In this document: positions 9,490 to 17,928 of the stretch, in pieces
How positions within the stretch are numbered: the stretch's first letter is position 1
Layout: each line of letters opens with the position of its first letter
Source of the DNA: Aquincola agrisoli
GTDB lineage: Bacteria; Pseudomonadota; Gammaproteobacteria; Burkholderiales; Burkholderiaceae_C
Direction of reading: 5' to 3'
Length of the DNA stretch: 64,000 nucleotides
Assembly: GCF_036621135.1 (NCBI RefSeq)
Contig: NZ_JAZIBG010000036.1
Coordinates: forward strand, 310,001-374,000
Program-made: the position numbers and the translations under genes
Notes under the pieces: model-generated
The model's database searches: none
Told to the model about the DNA's origin: nothing
What the model saw: only the letters and a program-made list of their open reading frames with translations

Positions 9490-11189
9490 CGCTGCTGTCC
9501 CTGCCGCTGCGCCGGGCCTGGCTCGGCCTGCGCCCCGTCGCAGACGCCGGCACGCCGGCGCCGCCGCGCGCCCACTCGCCGGCGCTGGCCGTCTCCCTGA
9601 GCAGCCTGTGGATGGCGACGGCCGGCAACCTCGCGCTGTGGCACGAGATGTCGGCGCTCGGCATGCTGGGCGGCCTGCGCGGCGTGCTGCTCGGCATCGG
9701 CACCGCCCTCGTCATCGCCGCGCTGGCCACGGCCTTGTGCAGCCTGCTGGCATGGCGGTGGACCTTGAAGCCGGCACTGGCGCTGCTGCTGGTCGCCGCC
9801 GCCGGGGGCACGCATTTCATGCTGGCCTACGGCATCGTGATCGACCCGTCGATGCTCACCAACGTACTGCAGACCGACACGCGCGAAGCCGCCGACCTGA
9901 TGAGCCTGCGCCTGGCCGCGACCCTGCTGCTGATCGGCGTGCTGCCGGCCGTGCTGGTGTGGCGCCTGCCGCTGCGCTACGGCAGCGCGCCGCGGCGCCT
10001 GCTGGGCAACCTGGGGATGCTGCTCGGCGGCATCGCGGTGGCGGTGGCGCTGCTGTTGGCCTGCTTCCAGCCGCTGTCGTCGATGCTGCGCAACCACAAG
10101 CAGGTGCGCTACCTCGTCAACCCGCTCAACACCGTCTGGGCCGCCACCGATGCGGTGGCCAAGCCGCTGCGCCGCGACGGCGGCGTGCTCGAGCCGATCG
10201 GCCAGGATGCGCGGCTCGGCAGCAGCTACGCGGGCCAGGCCAAGCCGCCGCTGGTGGTGCTGGTGCTGGGCGAAACGGGCCGCAGCGGCAATTTCGGCCT
10301 CAACGGCTACGGCCGCGACACCACGCCGGAGCTGGCCAGAGAGCACGTGGCCAGCCTGCGCAACGTGTGGTCGTGCGGCACGAGCACTGCGGCCTCGGTG
10401 CCCTGCATGTTCTCGCACCTCGGCCGCGAGGGCTTCGACGCCCGGCCGCACGACTACGAGGGCCTGCTCGACGTGCTGCAGCGTGCCGGCCTCGCCGTGT
10501 TGTGGGTCGACAACCAGTCGGGCTGCAAGGGCGTGTGCAGCCGGGTGCCGAACGTCGACACTTCCAAGCTGCAGGATCCCGCGTTGTGCCCCGGCGGCGC
10601 CTGCCTCGACATGGTGATGCTCCAAGGCCTGGACGAGCGCATCGCGGCCCTGCCGGCCGAGCGGCGCGCCCGGGGCGTCGTGGTCGTGCTGCACCAGATG
10701 GGCAGCCACGGGCCGGCCTACGGCAAGCGCTCGCCCGCGGCGTTCAAGCGCTTCCAGCCCGAGTGCGAGACCGCGTCGCTGCAGGCCTGCAGCCAGGAGC
10801 AGCTCGTCAATGCCTACGACAACAGCATCGCCTACACCGACCACTTCCTCGCCTCGACGATCCGCTGGCTGAAGGCCCGCGGCGACCGTGCCAGCACGGC
10901 GATGGTCTACCTGGCCGACCACGGCGAATCACTGGGCGAGAACAACCTCTACCTGCACGGCCTGCCCTACGCCCTGGCGCCCGACGTGCAGAAGCGGGTG
11001 CCGTGGATCACCTGGCTGTCGCCGGCCTACGAGCGGCGCGCGGGGATCAGCACCGCCTGCCTGCAGCGCGGCGCGGACGAGCGGCGCTCGCATGACCACT
11101 GGTTCCATTCGGTGCTGGGCCTGCTGGACGTGCGCACCGCGGTCTACCAGCCGGCGCTGGACCTCTACGCGGCCTGCGGCGCAGGCTGA
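9486..11189 (+). CDS. eptA: Lipid A phosphoethanolamine transferase EptA
   Basis: A 567-aa enzyme with an N-terminal five-helix membrane domain (about residues 35-195) and a periplasmic sulfatase-fold domain. It adds phosphoethanolamine to lipid A phosphates, lowering negative charge and giving polymyxin resistance; MCR proteins belong to the same family. Key residues are visible: Glu263 in LGETGRSGNFGLNGYGRDT; the catalytic Thr about 301 in SCGTSTAASVPCMFS, matching MCR-1 Thr285 by spacing; and the metal-binding DHGESLGENNLYLHG near residue 480. HQMGSHGPAYGKR is also typical. Cysteine pairs in the soluble domain fit the family's disulfides. GAGGG-like Shine-Dalgarno bases precede the ATG at 9486. 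Its position after PAP2 and opposite a PmrAB-like system with a PmrA-type box strongly suggests inducible lipid A modification. Confidence 0.94.
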   Translation: MTLLSLPLRRAWLGLRPVADAGTPAPPRAHSPALAVSLSSLWMATAGNLALWHEMSALGMLGGLRGVLLGIGTALVIAALATALCSLLAWRWTLKPALALLLVAAAGGTHFMLAYGIVIDPSMLTNVLQTDTREAADLMSLRLAATLLLIGVLPAVLVWRLPLRYGSAPRRLLGNLGMLLGGIAVAVALLLACFQPLSSMLRNHKQVRYLVNPLNTVWAATDAVAKPLRRDGGVLEPIGQDARLGSSYAGQAKPPLVVLVLGETGRSGNFGLNGYGRDTTPELAREHVASLRNVWSCGTSTAASVPCMFSHLGREGFDARPHDYEGLLDVLQRAGLAVLWVDNQSGCKGVCSRVPNVDTSKLQDPALCPGGACLDMVMLQGLDERIAALPAERRARGVVVVLHQMGSHGPAYGKRSPAAFKRFQPECETASLQACSQEQLVNAYDNSIAYTDHFLASTIRWLKARGDRASTAMVYLADHGESLGENNLYLHGLPYALAPDVQKRVPWITWLSPAYERRAGISTACLQRGADERRSHDHWFHSVLGLLDVRTAVYQPALDLYAACGAG

Positions 11190-11197
11190 GCGAGGCC

Positions 11198-11226
11198 CGT
11201 CCGGCCCCCCGCGGGTGCGCCGGACG
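11198..11226. terminator. GC-rich hairpin between convergent eptA and outer-membrane factor genes
   Basis: CGTCCGGC (11198-11205) pairs perfectly with GCCGGACG (11219-11226) around a 13-nt loop. It lies in the 43-bp gap between the eptA stop and the stop of the convergent efflux gene. There is no T-run on either strand, so it may be a transcription barrier or an RNA 3'-end stabiliser rather than a classic intrinsic terminator. Confidence 0.4.
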
Positions 11227-11232
11227 CGGGCA

Positions 11233-12657
11233 TCAACGCGCCGCCTGGGGTGCCGGCGCTTCGGTCCAGCCGCCGCCGAGGACCTGGTACAGCGTGACCT
11301 GGTTCTGCAGCTGCGCCAGCCGGGTCTGCAGCGCGGCCTGCTGCACGGTGAACAGCGAGCGCTGCGCATCCAGCAGGTCGAGGTAGCTCGCCACGCCGTT
11401 GCGGTAGCGCAGGTCCGACAGACGGAAGCGCGCGTTCTCGGCATCGGCCTGCGCCTGCTGGGAGCGCAGCTGCTCGCCCAGCGTGGCGCGGCCGGCCAGC
11501 GCGTCGGCCACCTCGCGGAACGCCGTCTGCACCGCCTTCTCGTACTGCGCCAGCGCGATGTCGCGGTTGGCGTTCGCCACGTCCAGGTTGGCCCGGTTGC
11601 GGCCGGCGTCGAAGATCGGCAGCGTGATCTGCGGCATGAAGGTCCACGCGCCCGACCCGTCCTTGAACAGGCCCGACAGCTCGTTGCTCGCGGTGCCGGC
11701 CGAGCCGGTCAGCGTGATGCGCGGAAAGAACGCCGCCTTGGCCGCGCCGATGTTGGCGTTGGCCGAGACGAGCAGCTGCTCCGACTGCCGCAGGTCCGGG
11801 CGCCGCGCGAGCAGATCGGCCGGCAGTCCGGCGGGCACGTCGTCGACCAGCCGGGTCTGCGCGAGCGGCGCGACCGGGGGCAGGTCGGCGGGCAGCGGCT
11901 GGCCGACCAGCAGCACCAGCGCGTTTTCGTCGAGCTCCCGCTGGCGCTGCTGCTGCGCCAGCGTGGTGCGGGCCGCTTCCATCAGCGAACGGGCGAGCTG
12001 CAGGTCGAGCTCGGAGGCCACGCCGTTGTCGAAGCGCAGCTGCGCGAGCTTCAGCGAATCTTCACGCGTGGCCAGCGTCTGGCGCGTCAGCGCGAGCAGC
12101 TCCTCGTCCGCCTGGATGGCGAGCGCCGCGCGCGCGACCGAGCCGACGAGGCTGATCTGCGCCGCCTTGCGGCCTTCCTCGGTCGCGAGGTACTGGCCCA
12201 GCGCGGCATCCGACAGGCTGCGCACGCGGCCGAAGAGGTCGAGTTCGTACGAGGTGACGCCCAGGCCCACCGAGTAGAGGCTGGTCTGGTCGCCCTGCGC
12301 GTTGGGCTCCCGCGTCAGGCTGGCCACGCCGCTGACGGAGGGCAGCCGGTCGGCGCGCTGCACCTGGTATTGCGCCCGCGTGCGCTCGATGTTGAGCACC
12401 GCGACGCGGAGGTCTCGGTTGTTCTGCAGCGCGAGCTCGATCAGCCGCCGGATGCGGGCGTCCTCGAAGAAGCGCTGCCATTCGATGTCCGCGGCCGGCG
12501 TGCCGCCGATCGCACCGGCCACCGTGGCCGGGTAGGTGGGCGACACCGGCGCCGCCGGCCGCTCGTAGTGCGGGGCCATCGATCCGCAGGCGGCCAGCAG
12601 GGCGGCCGCGGCCAGCACGGTCAGGCGGGAAGTGAGGTTCATGGCGATCGCTTTCAC
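11233..12657 (-). CDS. oprM: Outer-membrane efflux lipoprotein (NodT/OprM family)
   Basis: A 474-aa trimeric outer-membrane channel of an RND tripartite pump. A signal peptide ends in the lipobox LLAAC (AALLAACGSM), so it is a lipoprotein. Two OEP repeats follow, each with long coiled-coil stretches such as LALQNNRDLRVAVLNIERTR and YEKAVQTAFREVADALAGRA, as expected for TolC-like barrels. The start at 12657 (MKAIAMNLT) overlaps the permease stop by 4 nt; the internal ATG at 12642 (MNLTSRL) is an alternative. It is the last gene of the adaptor-permease-channel operon. Confidence 0.92.
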   Translation of the reverse strand: MKAIAMNLTSRLTVLAAAALLAACGSMAPHYERPAAPVSPTYPATVAGAIGGTPAADIEWQRFFEDARIRRLIELALQNNRDLRVAVLNIERTRAQYQVQRADRLPSVSGVASLTREPNAQGDQTSLYSVGLGVTSYELDLFGRVRSLSDAALGQYLATEEGRKAAQISLVGSVARAALAIQADEELLALTRQTLATREDSLKLAQLRFDNGVASELDLQLARSLMEAARTTLAQQQRQRELDENALVLLVGQPLPADLPPVAPLAQTRLVDDVPAGLPADLLARRPDLRQSEQLLVSANANIGAAKAAFFPRITLTGSAGTASNELSGLFKDGSGAWTFMPQITLPIFDAGRNRANLDVANANRDIALAQYEKAVQTAFREVADALAGRATLGEQLRSQQAQADAENARFRLSDLRYRNGVASYLDLLDAQRSLFTVQQAALQTRLAQLQNQVTLYQVLGGGWTEAPAPQAAR

Positions 12658-15600
12658 GGGCGGCCCTCCGGCGCGAGGTCGGACGAGGGCGGGGGCAGCG
12701 TGTCCTGGTCGAGTTCGTGCGCATACATGCGCCGCTGGCGCTCGCTGCCCTTGAACAGGCCGCGCACCACCACGAAGAACAGCGGCACGAAGAACACAGC
12801 CAGCGCCGTGGCCGCGATCATCCCGCCCATCACGCCGGTGCCGATCGCGCGCTGGCTCGCCGAGCCCGCGCCCGAGGCGATCACCAGCGGCAGCACGCCG
12901 AGGATGAAGGCCAGCGAGGTCATGATGATCGGGCGGAACCGCAGGTGCGCAGCCTCCAGCGCCGATTCGACGACGCCCTTGCCCTGCGCCTGCAGGTCCT
13001 TCGCGAACTCGATGATCAGGATGGCGTTCTTCGCCGCCAGCCCGATCACCGTGATCAGGCCGACCTTGAAGTACACGTCGTTCGGGTAGTCGCGCAGGAA
13101 CACCGCGGCCAGCGCCCCCAGGACGCCCAGCGGCACCACCAGCAGCACCGAGGCCGGGATCGACCAGCTCTCATACAGCGCGGCAAGCGCGAGGAACACC
13201 GCCAGCAGCGAGAACGCGAACAGGATGGTCGCGGTCGAGCCCGAGAGCTTCTCCTCGCGCGACTGGCCCGTCCACTCGAAGCCGAAGCCGGCCGGTAGCT
13301 GCGACGCGAGCCGCTCCATCTCCTCCATCGCCTGGCCCGTGCTGACGCCCGGGGCCGGTTCGCCGGCCAGGCGCATCGTCGGGTAGCCGTTGTAGCGCAC
13401 GGTCTGCATCGGGCCGGTGATCCATCGCGTGGTGGCGAAGGCCGACAGCGGCACCGGCTGGCCCCTCGCGTTGGACGCATTGAGGTTCAGCAGGTCGTCC
13501 GGCTGCATGCGGCGCGGCGCGTCGGCCTGCACGATCACGCGCTGCAGGCGGCCCTGGTTCGGGAAGTCGTTGACGTAGCTCGAACCGAGCGAGGTCGACA
13601 GCGCCGAGTTGATCGCGTCGAAGCTCACGCCCAGCGCGTTGGCCTTGTCGCGGTCGATGTCGATCTGCAGCTGCGGCGCATCTTCCAGGCCGTCGGGCCG
13701 CATGTTGGCGAGCAGCTTGCTGCCGTGCGCCATGCCCAGGATCTGGTTGCGCGCGGCCAGCAGCGCCGCATGGCCGTTGCCGGCGCGGTCCTGCAGGCGG
13801 AAGTTGAAGCCGGTGCCGGTGCCCAGCTCGGGGATCGGCGGCGGGCTCAGCGGGTAGATGAAGGCATCGCGGATGCCCATCAGCGCGCCGAAGGCCCGCC
13901 CGGCCACGCCGGCGGCGCTGTGCGCCTGGCCTTCGCGTTCATGCCAGTCCTTCAGCACCACGAACGCGAGCGCGGCGTTCTGGCCCGTGCCCGAGAAGCT
14001 GAAGCCCAGCACGCTGACCATGCTGTCCACCTCCGGCTGCTTGAGGATGTAGTCCTCGACCTGCTTCATCACGTCGAGCGTGCGGTTCTGCGCCGCGCCC
14101 GGGGGCAGCTGCACGTTGACGATGATGTAGCCCTGGTCCTCGTTGGGCAGGAAGCTGCCCGGCAGCCGGGTGAACATCCAGCCCACGCCGACGACGATCG
14201 CGAGGTACACCACCATGAAGCGGCCGCTGCGGCGCAGGATGCGGCTGACCCAGCCCTCGTAGCCCTTGGCGGTGCGCGAGAAGCCGCGGTTGAACCAGCC
14301 GAAGAAGCCGCGCTTCTCGTGGTGGTGGCCGGCTTCCACCGGCTTCAGCAGCGTGGCGCACAGCGCCGGCGTGAGCGACAGGGCCAGGAAGGCCGAGAAC
14401 GCGATCGACGCCACCATCACCGCCGAGAACTGGCGGTAGATGTTGCCCACCGAGCCGGCGAAGAACGCCAGCGGCACGAACACCGAGATCAGCACCACCG
14501 TCACGCCGATGATGGCGCCCGAGATCTGGCCCATCGCCTTGCGCGTGGCCTTGCGGGGCGAGAGCCCCTCCTCGCTCATGATGCGCTCGACGTTCTCGAC
14601 CACGACGATCGCGTCGTCCACCACGATGCCGATCACCAGCACCATGCCGAACATCGTCAGCACGTTGATCGAGAAGCCCAGCGCATAGAGCACGGCGAAG
14701 GTGCCCAGCAGCGCCACCGGCACCACGATGGTCGGGATGACCGTGTAGCGCCAGTTCTGCAGGAACAGGAACATCACCAGGAACACCAGCACCACCGCCT
14801 CGAACAGCGTGTGCACCACCTGCTCGATCGAGATGCTGACGAAGCGCGAGGTGTCGTACGGGATCTCGTACTCGACGCCCTGCGGGAAGAACTTGGACAG
14901 CTCCTCCATGCGCTCGCGCACCGCCTTGGCGGTGGCCATCGCGTTGCCGGTGGGCGAGAGCTGGATGCCGATGCCGGTGGACGGCTGGCCGTTCAGGCGC
15001 GCGGAGGTGGCGTAGGCCTGCCCGCCCAGCTCGATGCGTGCGACGTCCTTCAGCCGCACGGACGAGCCGTCGGTGTTGGCACGCAGCACGATGTTGCCGA
15101 ACTGCTCCACAGTGGAGAGCTGCCCCTCGACGACGACGGTCGCGAAGATCGACTGGCTCGGGATGTTCGGCAGGTCGCCGATCGTGCCGGACGAGACCTG
15201 CGCGTTCTGCGCGCGGATCGCGGCGTTGACCTCGGCCGCCGACAGGTTGAAGCCGACGAGCTTGTTCGGATCGATCCAGATCCGCATCGCGCGCTCGGTG
15301 CCGAACAGCTGCGCCTGGCCGACGCCGGCCACGCGCTGCAACTCGGGCAGCACGTTGCGCGAGGCGTAGTCGCCCAGCGCCACCGGGTCGTAGCGCGGAT
15401 CCTTCGACGACAGGATCGTGAACATCAGGAAGTTGTTGCGCGACTTGTCGACGCGCACACCTTGCTGCGTCACGGCCGCGGGCAGCCGCGGCGTCGCGCG
15501 CGACAGGCGGTTCTGCACGTCCACCTGCGCCAGCTCCGGATCGGTGCCGGCCTCGAAGGTGATCGTGATCGCGCCCGTGCCGTCGGCCTGCGCGACCGAT

Positions 15601-15836
15601 TCCATGTAGATCAAGCCGGGCGAGCCGTTCATCTCGCGCTCGATGACGCTGAGCACGGACTCCTCGAGCGTCTGCGCCGACGCGCCGGGGTAGGCGGTGT
15701 TGATGACGATGGCCGGCGGGGCCACCGTCGGGTACTGCGCGACCGGCAGCTGGGAGATCGCCACGCCGCCCATCACCATGATGAACAGCGCGATCACCCA
15801 GGCAAAGATCGGGCGGTCGATGAAAAATTTGGCCAT
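12654..15836 (-). CDS. acrB: RND multidrug efflux permease, HAE1 family (AcrB/MexB-like)
   Basis: A 1060-aa proton/drug antiporter of the inner membrane. It has the standard two-fold repeat of a transmembrane helix plus a large periplasmic loop plus a six-helix bundle. It begins MAKFFIDRPIFAWVIALFIM, the near-invariant HAE1 N-terminus. The helix-4 proton relay with the Asp-Asp pair is visible in GIVVDDAIVVVENVERIM near residue 405-410, and the matching second half contains GLAAKNAILIIEFAKD. The length fits AcrB/MexB (about 1045-1050 aa). It lies 42 nt after the adaptor gene and overlaps the channel gene, so it belongs to a complete AcrAB-OprM type operon. Confidence 0.95.
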   Translation of the reverse strand: MAKFFIDRPIFAWVIALFIMVMGGVAISQLPVAQYPTVAPPAIVINTAYPGASAQTLEESVLSVIEREMNGSPGLIYMESVAQADGTGAITITFEAGTDPELAQVDVQNRLSRATPRLPAAVTQQGVRVDKSRNNFLMFTILSSKDPRYDPVALGDYASRNVLPELQRVAGVGQAQLFGTERAMRIWIDPNKLVGFNLSAAEVNAAIRAQNAQVSSGTIGDLPNIPSQSIFATVVVEGQLSTVEQFGNIVLRANTDGSSVRLKDVARIELGGQAYATSARLNGQPSTGIGIQLSPTGNAMATAKAVRERMEELSKFFPQGVEYEIPYDTSRFVSISIEQVVHTLFEAVVLVFLVMFLFLQNWRYTVIPTIVVPVALLGTFAVLYALGFSINVLTMFGMVLVIGIVVDDAIVVVENVERIMSEEGLSPRKATRKAMGQISGAIIGVTVVLISVFVPLAFFAGSVGNIYRQFSAVMVASIAFSAFLALSLTPALCATLLKPVEAGHHHEKRGFFGWFNRGFSRTAKGYEGWVSRILRRSGRFMVVYLAIVVGVGWMFTRLPGSFLPNEDQGYIIVNVQLPPGAAQNRTLDVMKQVEDYILKQPEVDSMVSVLGFSFSGTGQNAALAFVVLKDWHEREGQAHSAAGVAGRAFGALMGIRDAFIYPLSPPPIPELGTGTGFNFRLQDRAGNGHAALLAARNQILGMAHGSKLLANMRPDGLEDAPQLQIDIDRDKANALGVSFDAINSALSTSLGSSYVNDFPNQGRLQRVIVQADAPRRMQPDDLLNLNASNARGQPVPLSAFATTRWITGPMQTVRYNGYPTMRLAGEPAPGVSTGQAMEEMERLASQLPAGFGFEWTGQSREEKLSGSTATILFAFSLLAVFLALAALYESWSIPASVLLVVPLGVLGALAAVFLRDYPNDVYFKVGLITVIGLAAKNAILIIEFAKDLQAQGKGVVESALEAAHLRFRPIIMTSLAFILGVLPLVIASGAGSASQRAIGTGVMGGMIAATALAVFFVPLFFVVVRGLFKGSERQRRMYAHELDQDTLPPPSSDLAPEGRP

Positions 15837-15878
15837 GTAGTGCGCCTTGCTTTTCTAGCGTTCGGGGACGGCGTGCTG

Positions 15879-17162
15879 TCAGTTGCCGGCAGAAGCGGCC
15901 GACGCAGCGGGCGCTGCCGCCGCGGGGGCGGAGGCGCCACCGGCCGGGGCGGAGGCCGCCGAAGCCGGGCCGGCCCACGGCACCGCCTTCACCGGTGCGC
16001 CCGGCACCATCATCTTCTGGAAGCCGTCGACGATGACCTGCTCGCCGGGCTTCAGGCCGTCGAGCACCACCCACTGGTTGTTCTGGCCGCTGCCGATCTT
16101 GATCTGGCGGGTCACCGGCTTGTTGTCCGCGCCGACCACCAGCACGGTGTCGCCCTGGTTCGAGCGCGTCACCGCCTGCTGCGGCAGCAGGATGGCGTTG
16201 TTGACCTGCGCCTGCTCCAACCGCACGCGCACGTACATGCCGGGCAGCAGCAGGCCGTCAGGGTTGGGCACCTCGGCGCGCAGCGTCACCTGGCCCGAGG
16301 TGGCATCCACCGTCAGGTCGGAGAACAGCAGCTTGCCCGGGCGGCCGTAGGTGGAGCCGTCTTCCAGCACGACCTGCACGGTGGCCGCATCGGTGCCGGC
16401 CTTGGCCAGGCTGCCGGCGGCCATCGCCTTGCGCAGGCGCAGCACCTCGGTGGTCGACTGCGTGAAGTTCACGTACATCGGGTTGATCTGCTGCACCACC
16501 GCGAGCGGTGTCGCCTCGCCCTGCCCCACCAGCGCGCCTTCGGTCACGAGCGCGCGGCCGATGCGGCCGGAGATCGGCGCGGTCACCTGGGCATAACCGC
16601 GGTTGATGCGCGCCGTCTGCACCGAGGCGCGTGCGGCGGCCAGCTCGGCCTCGGCGGCCTTCTGCGCGGCGACGGCGTTGTCGTAGTCCTGCTTGCTGAC
16701 GGCGTTGGCCTCCACCAGCGGCTTCAGGCGCTGCGCCTGGGCGCTCGCCTGCACCAGCGTCGACTCGGCACGCGCGACGGACGCCTGGGCGCTGGCCAGC
16801 GCGGCCTCGTACGGCGCCGCGTCGATCGTGAACAGCGGCTGCCCGGCCTTGACGTCGCTGCCTTCGCGGAAGAGCCGCTTCTGCAGGATGCCGGCCGCCC
16901 GGGCGCGCACCTGCGCGACACGCGAGGCCTCCAGCCGGCCGGGCAGCTCGTTCACCAGCCCGACGGACTGCGGCTGCACCGTGACGACACCGACGGTCGC
17001 CGGCGGCATGCCGCCGCCCGCGGGGGCGCCACCGCCCTCTTCCTTCTTGCCGCAAGCCGCCAGCAGCACTGCTGCTGCGGCCAGCGCCACGGCGGCACGC
17101 AGGCCGATGCCGTGAGCCGGCGAACGGGAAATTTGAGCAATAGCAGACTCTCGTCGGATCAC
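15879..17162 (-). CDS. acrA: RND efflux periplasmic adaptor lipoprotein (AcrA/MexA-like)
   Basis: A 427-aa membrane-fusion protein that links the AcrB-like pump to the outer-membrane channel. The signal peptide ends in the lipobox LLAAC (VLLAACGKKEEGG), so the mature protein is lipid-anchored. The usual order follows: lipoyl half (EASRVAQVRARAAGILQKR), alpha-helical hairpin (about residues 125-190, ASVARAESTLVQASAQAQR), second lipoyl half (VTAPISGRIGRALVTEGALV), then beta-barrel and membrane-proximal domains. The C-terminus is an Ala/Pro-rich tail of about 40 residues. The start is a GTG at 17162 with an AGGA sequence upstream. A near-consensus AcrR operator sits about 72 bp upstream, so TetR-type repression is expected. 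Confidence 0.93.
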   Translation of the reverse strand: MIRRESAIAQISRSPAHGIGLRAAVALAAAAVLLAACGKKEEGGGAPAGGGMPPATVGVVTVQPQSVGLVNELPGRLEASRVAQVRARAAGILQKRLFREGSDVKAGQPLFTIDAAPYEAALASAQASVARAESTLVQASAQAQRLKPLVEANAVSKQDYDNAVAAQKAAEAELAAARASVQTARINRGYAQVTAPISGRIGRALVTEGALVGQGEATPLAVVQQINPMYVNFTQSTTEVLRLRKAMAAGSLAKAGTDAATVQVVLEDGSTYGRPGKLLFSDLTVDATSGQVTLRAEVPNPDGLLLPGMYVRVRLEQAQVNNAILLPQQAVTRSNQGDTVLVVGADNKPVTRQIKIGSGQNNQWVVLDGLKPGEQVIVDGFQKMMVPGAPVKAVPWAGPASAASAPAGGASAPAAAAPAASAASAGN

Positions 17163-17233
17163 GATGGACGTCCTTGCAGGTGTTTATTGGAGCGCCGCCT
17201 GCGGGTTAACCCGCAAACGCAAGGCGGCGAGTA

Positions 17234-17257
17234 TACATACAGCCTAGAATGTATGGA
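17234..17257. promoter_or_regulatory. AcrR-type operator between efflux operon and its TetR repressor
   Basis: TACATACA (17234-17241), a 6-nt centre GCCTAG, then AATGTATG followed by GA. The two 8-nt arms equal those of the E. coli acrAB operator as I remember it (TACATACA-n6-AATGTATG-TA). The inverted repeat is CATAC/GTATG. It sits in the 139-bp divergent region between the adaptor (start 17162) and the TetR gene (start 17302), where binding would block both promoters. Confidence 0.75.
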
Positions 17258-17301
17258 AGTTGGCCCCATCTGGGCGGGCCCGGGACTCGCAGCCGCACAC
17301 G

Positions 17302-17928
17302 ATGGTAAGGAAGACGAAAGAGGACGCCCTCATCACCCGCAACAGCATCCTGGATGCTGCCGAGCTGGTGTTTCAGCGCCAAGGCGTGTCGCGGACCTCG
17401 CTGCACGACATCGCGCAGGCCGCCGGCGTGACACGCGGCGCCGTGTACTGGCACTTCAAGGACAAGGCCGACGTCTTCATGACGATGATGGACCGCGTCT
17501 GCCTGCCCCTGGAGGAAGACACCGGGGAACGCGAGCCGGTGGGCCCGGGCCTGGCCCTGGAGAAGGTGCGCGAGAAGGTGCGCACGGTCTTCCGCCTGGT
17601 CAGCGAGGACGAGCGCGCGCGCCGAGTGATCGAGATCGCGACCCAGAAGGTCGAATACGTCGACGAGCTCAGCGCGGTGCGCGACCGCCACTTGCAGTGC
17701 CGCGGCGACCATGCCGGCCGGCTCGAGTACCTGATGCAGCAGGCGCAGTTGCACGGTGAGATCGGCCGCGCCGTGTCGCCGGCGCAGATCGCGCTCGGCC
17801 TGCACGCGCTGGTCGACGGGCTGCTGCAGAACTGGATCATGGATCCGCAGGCCTTCGACCTCGTCGAGACCGGGATGCTGACGCTGGACACCTACCTGGC
17901 GGGCCTCTCCGCGAGCCGCCCGGCGTGA
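17302..17928 (+). CDS. acrR: TetR-family repressor of the RND pump (AcrR/TtgR-like)
   Basis: A 208-aa regulator. The N-terminal TetR helix-turn-helix is at about residues 10-57 (ITRNSILDAAELVFQRQGVS, then LHDIAQAAGVTRGAVYWHFKDKADVF), nearly diagnostic of the AcrR/TtgR/MexR-type pump repressors. The C-terminal helices form the drug-binding pocket. The chosen ATG at 17302 (MVRKTKEDAL) matches the usual AcrR N-terminus; a longer in-frame reading from 17260 would run over the operator flank. It diverges from the pump operon and has the operator at 17234-17257 between them. The stop overlaps the next gene by 4 nt (GTGA). Confidence 0.92.
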   Translation: MVRKTKEDALITRNSILDAAELVFQRQGVSRTSLHDIAQAAGVTRGAVYWHFKDKADVFMTMMDRVCLPLEEDTGEREPVGPGLALEKVREKVRTVFRLVSEDERARRVIEIATQKVEYVDELSAVRDRHLQCRGDHAGRLEYLMQQAQLHGEIGRAVSPAQIALGLHALVDGLLQNWIMDPQAFDLVETGMLTLDTYLAGLSASRPA

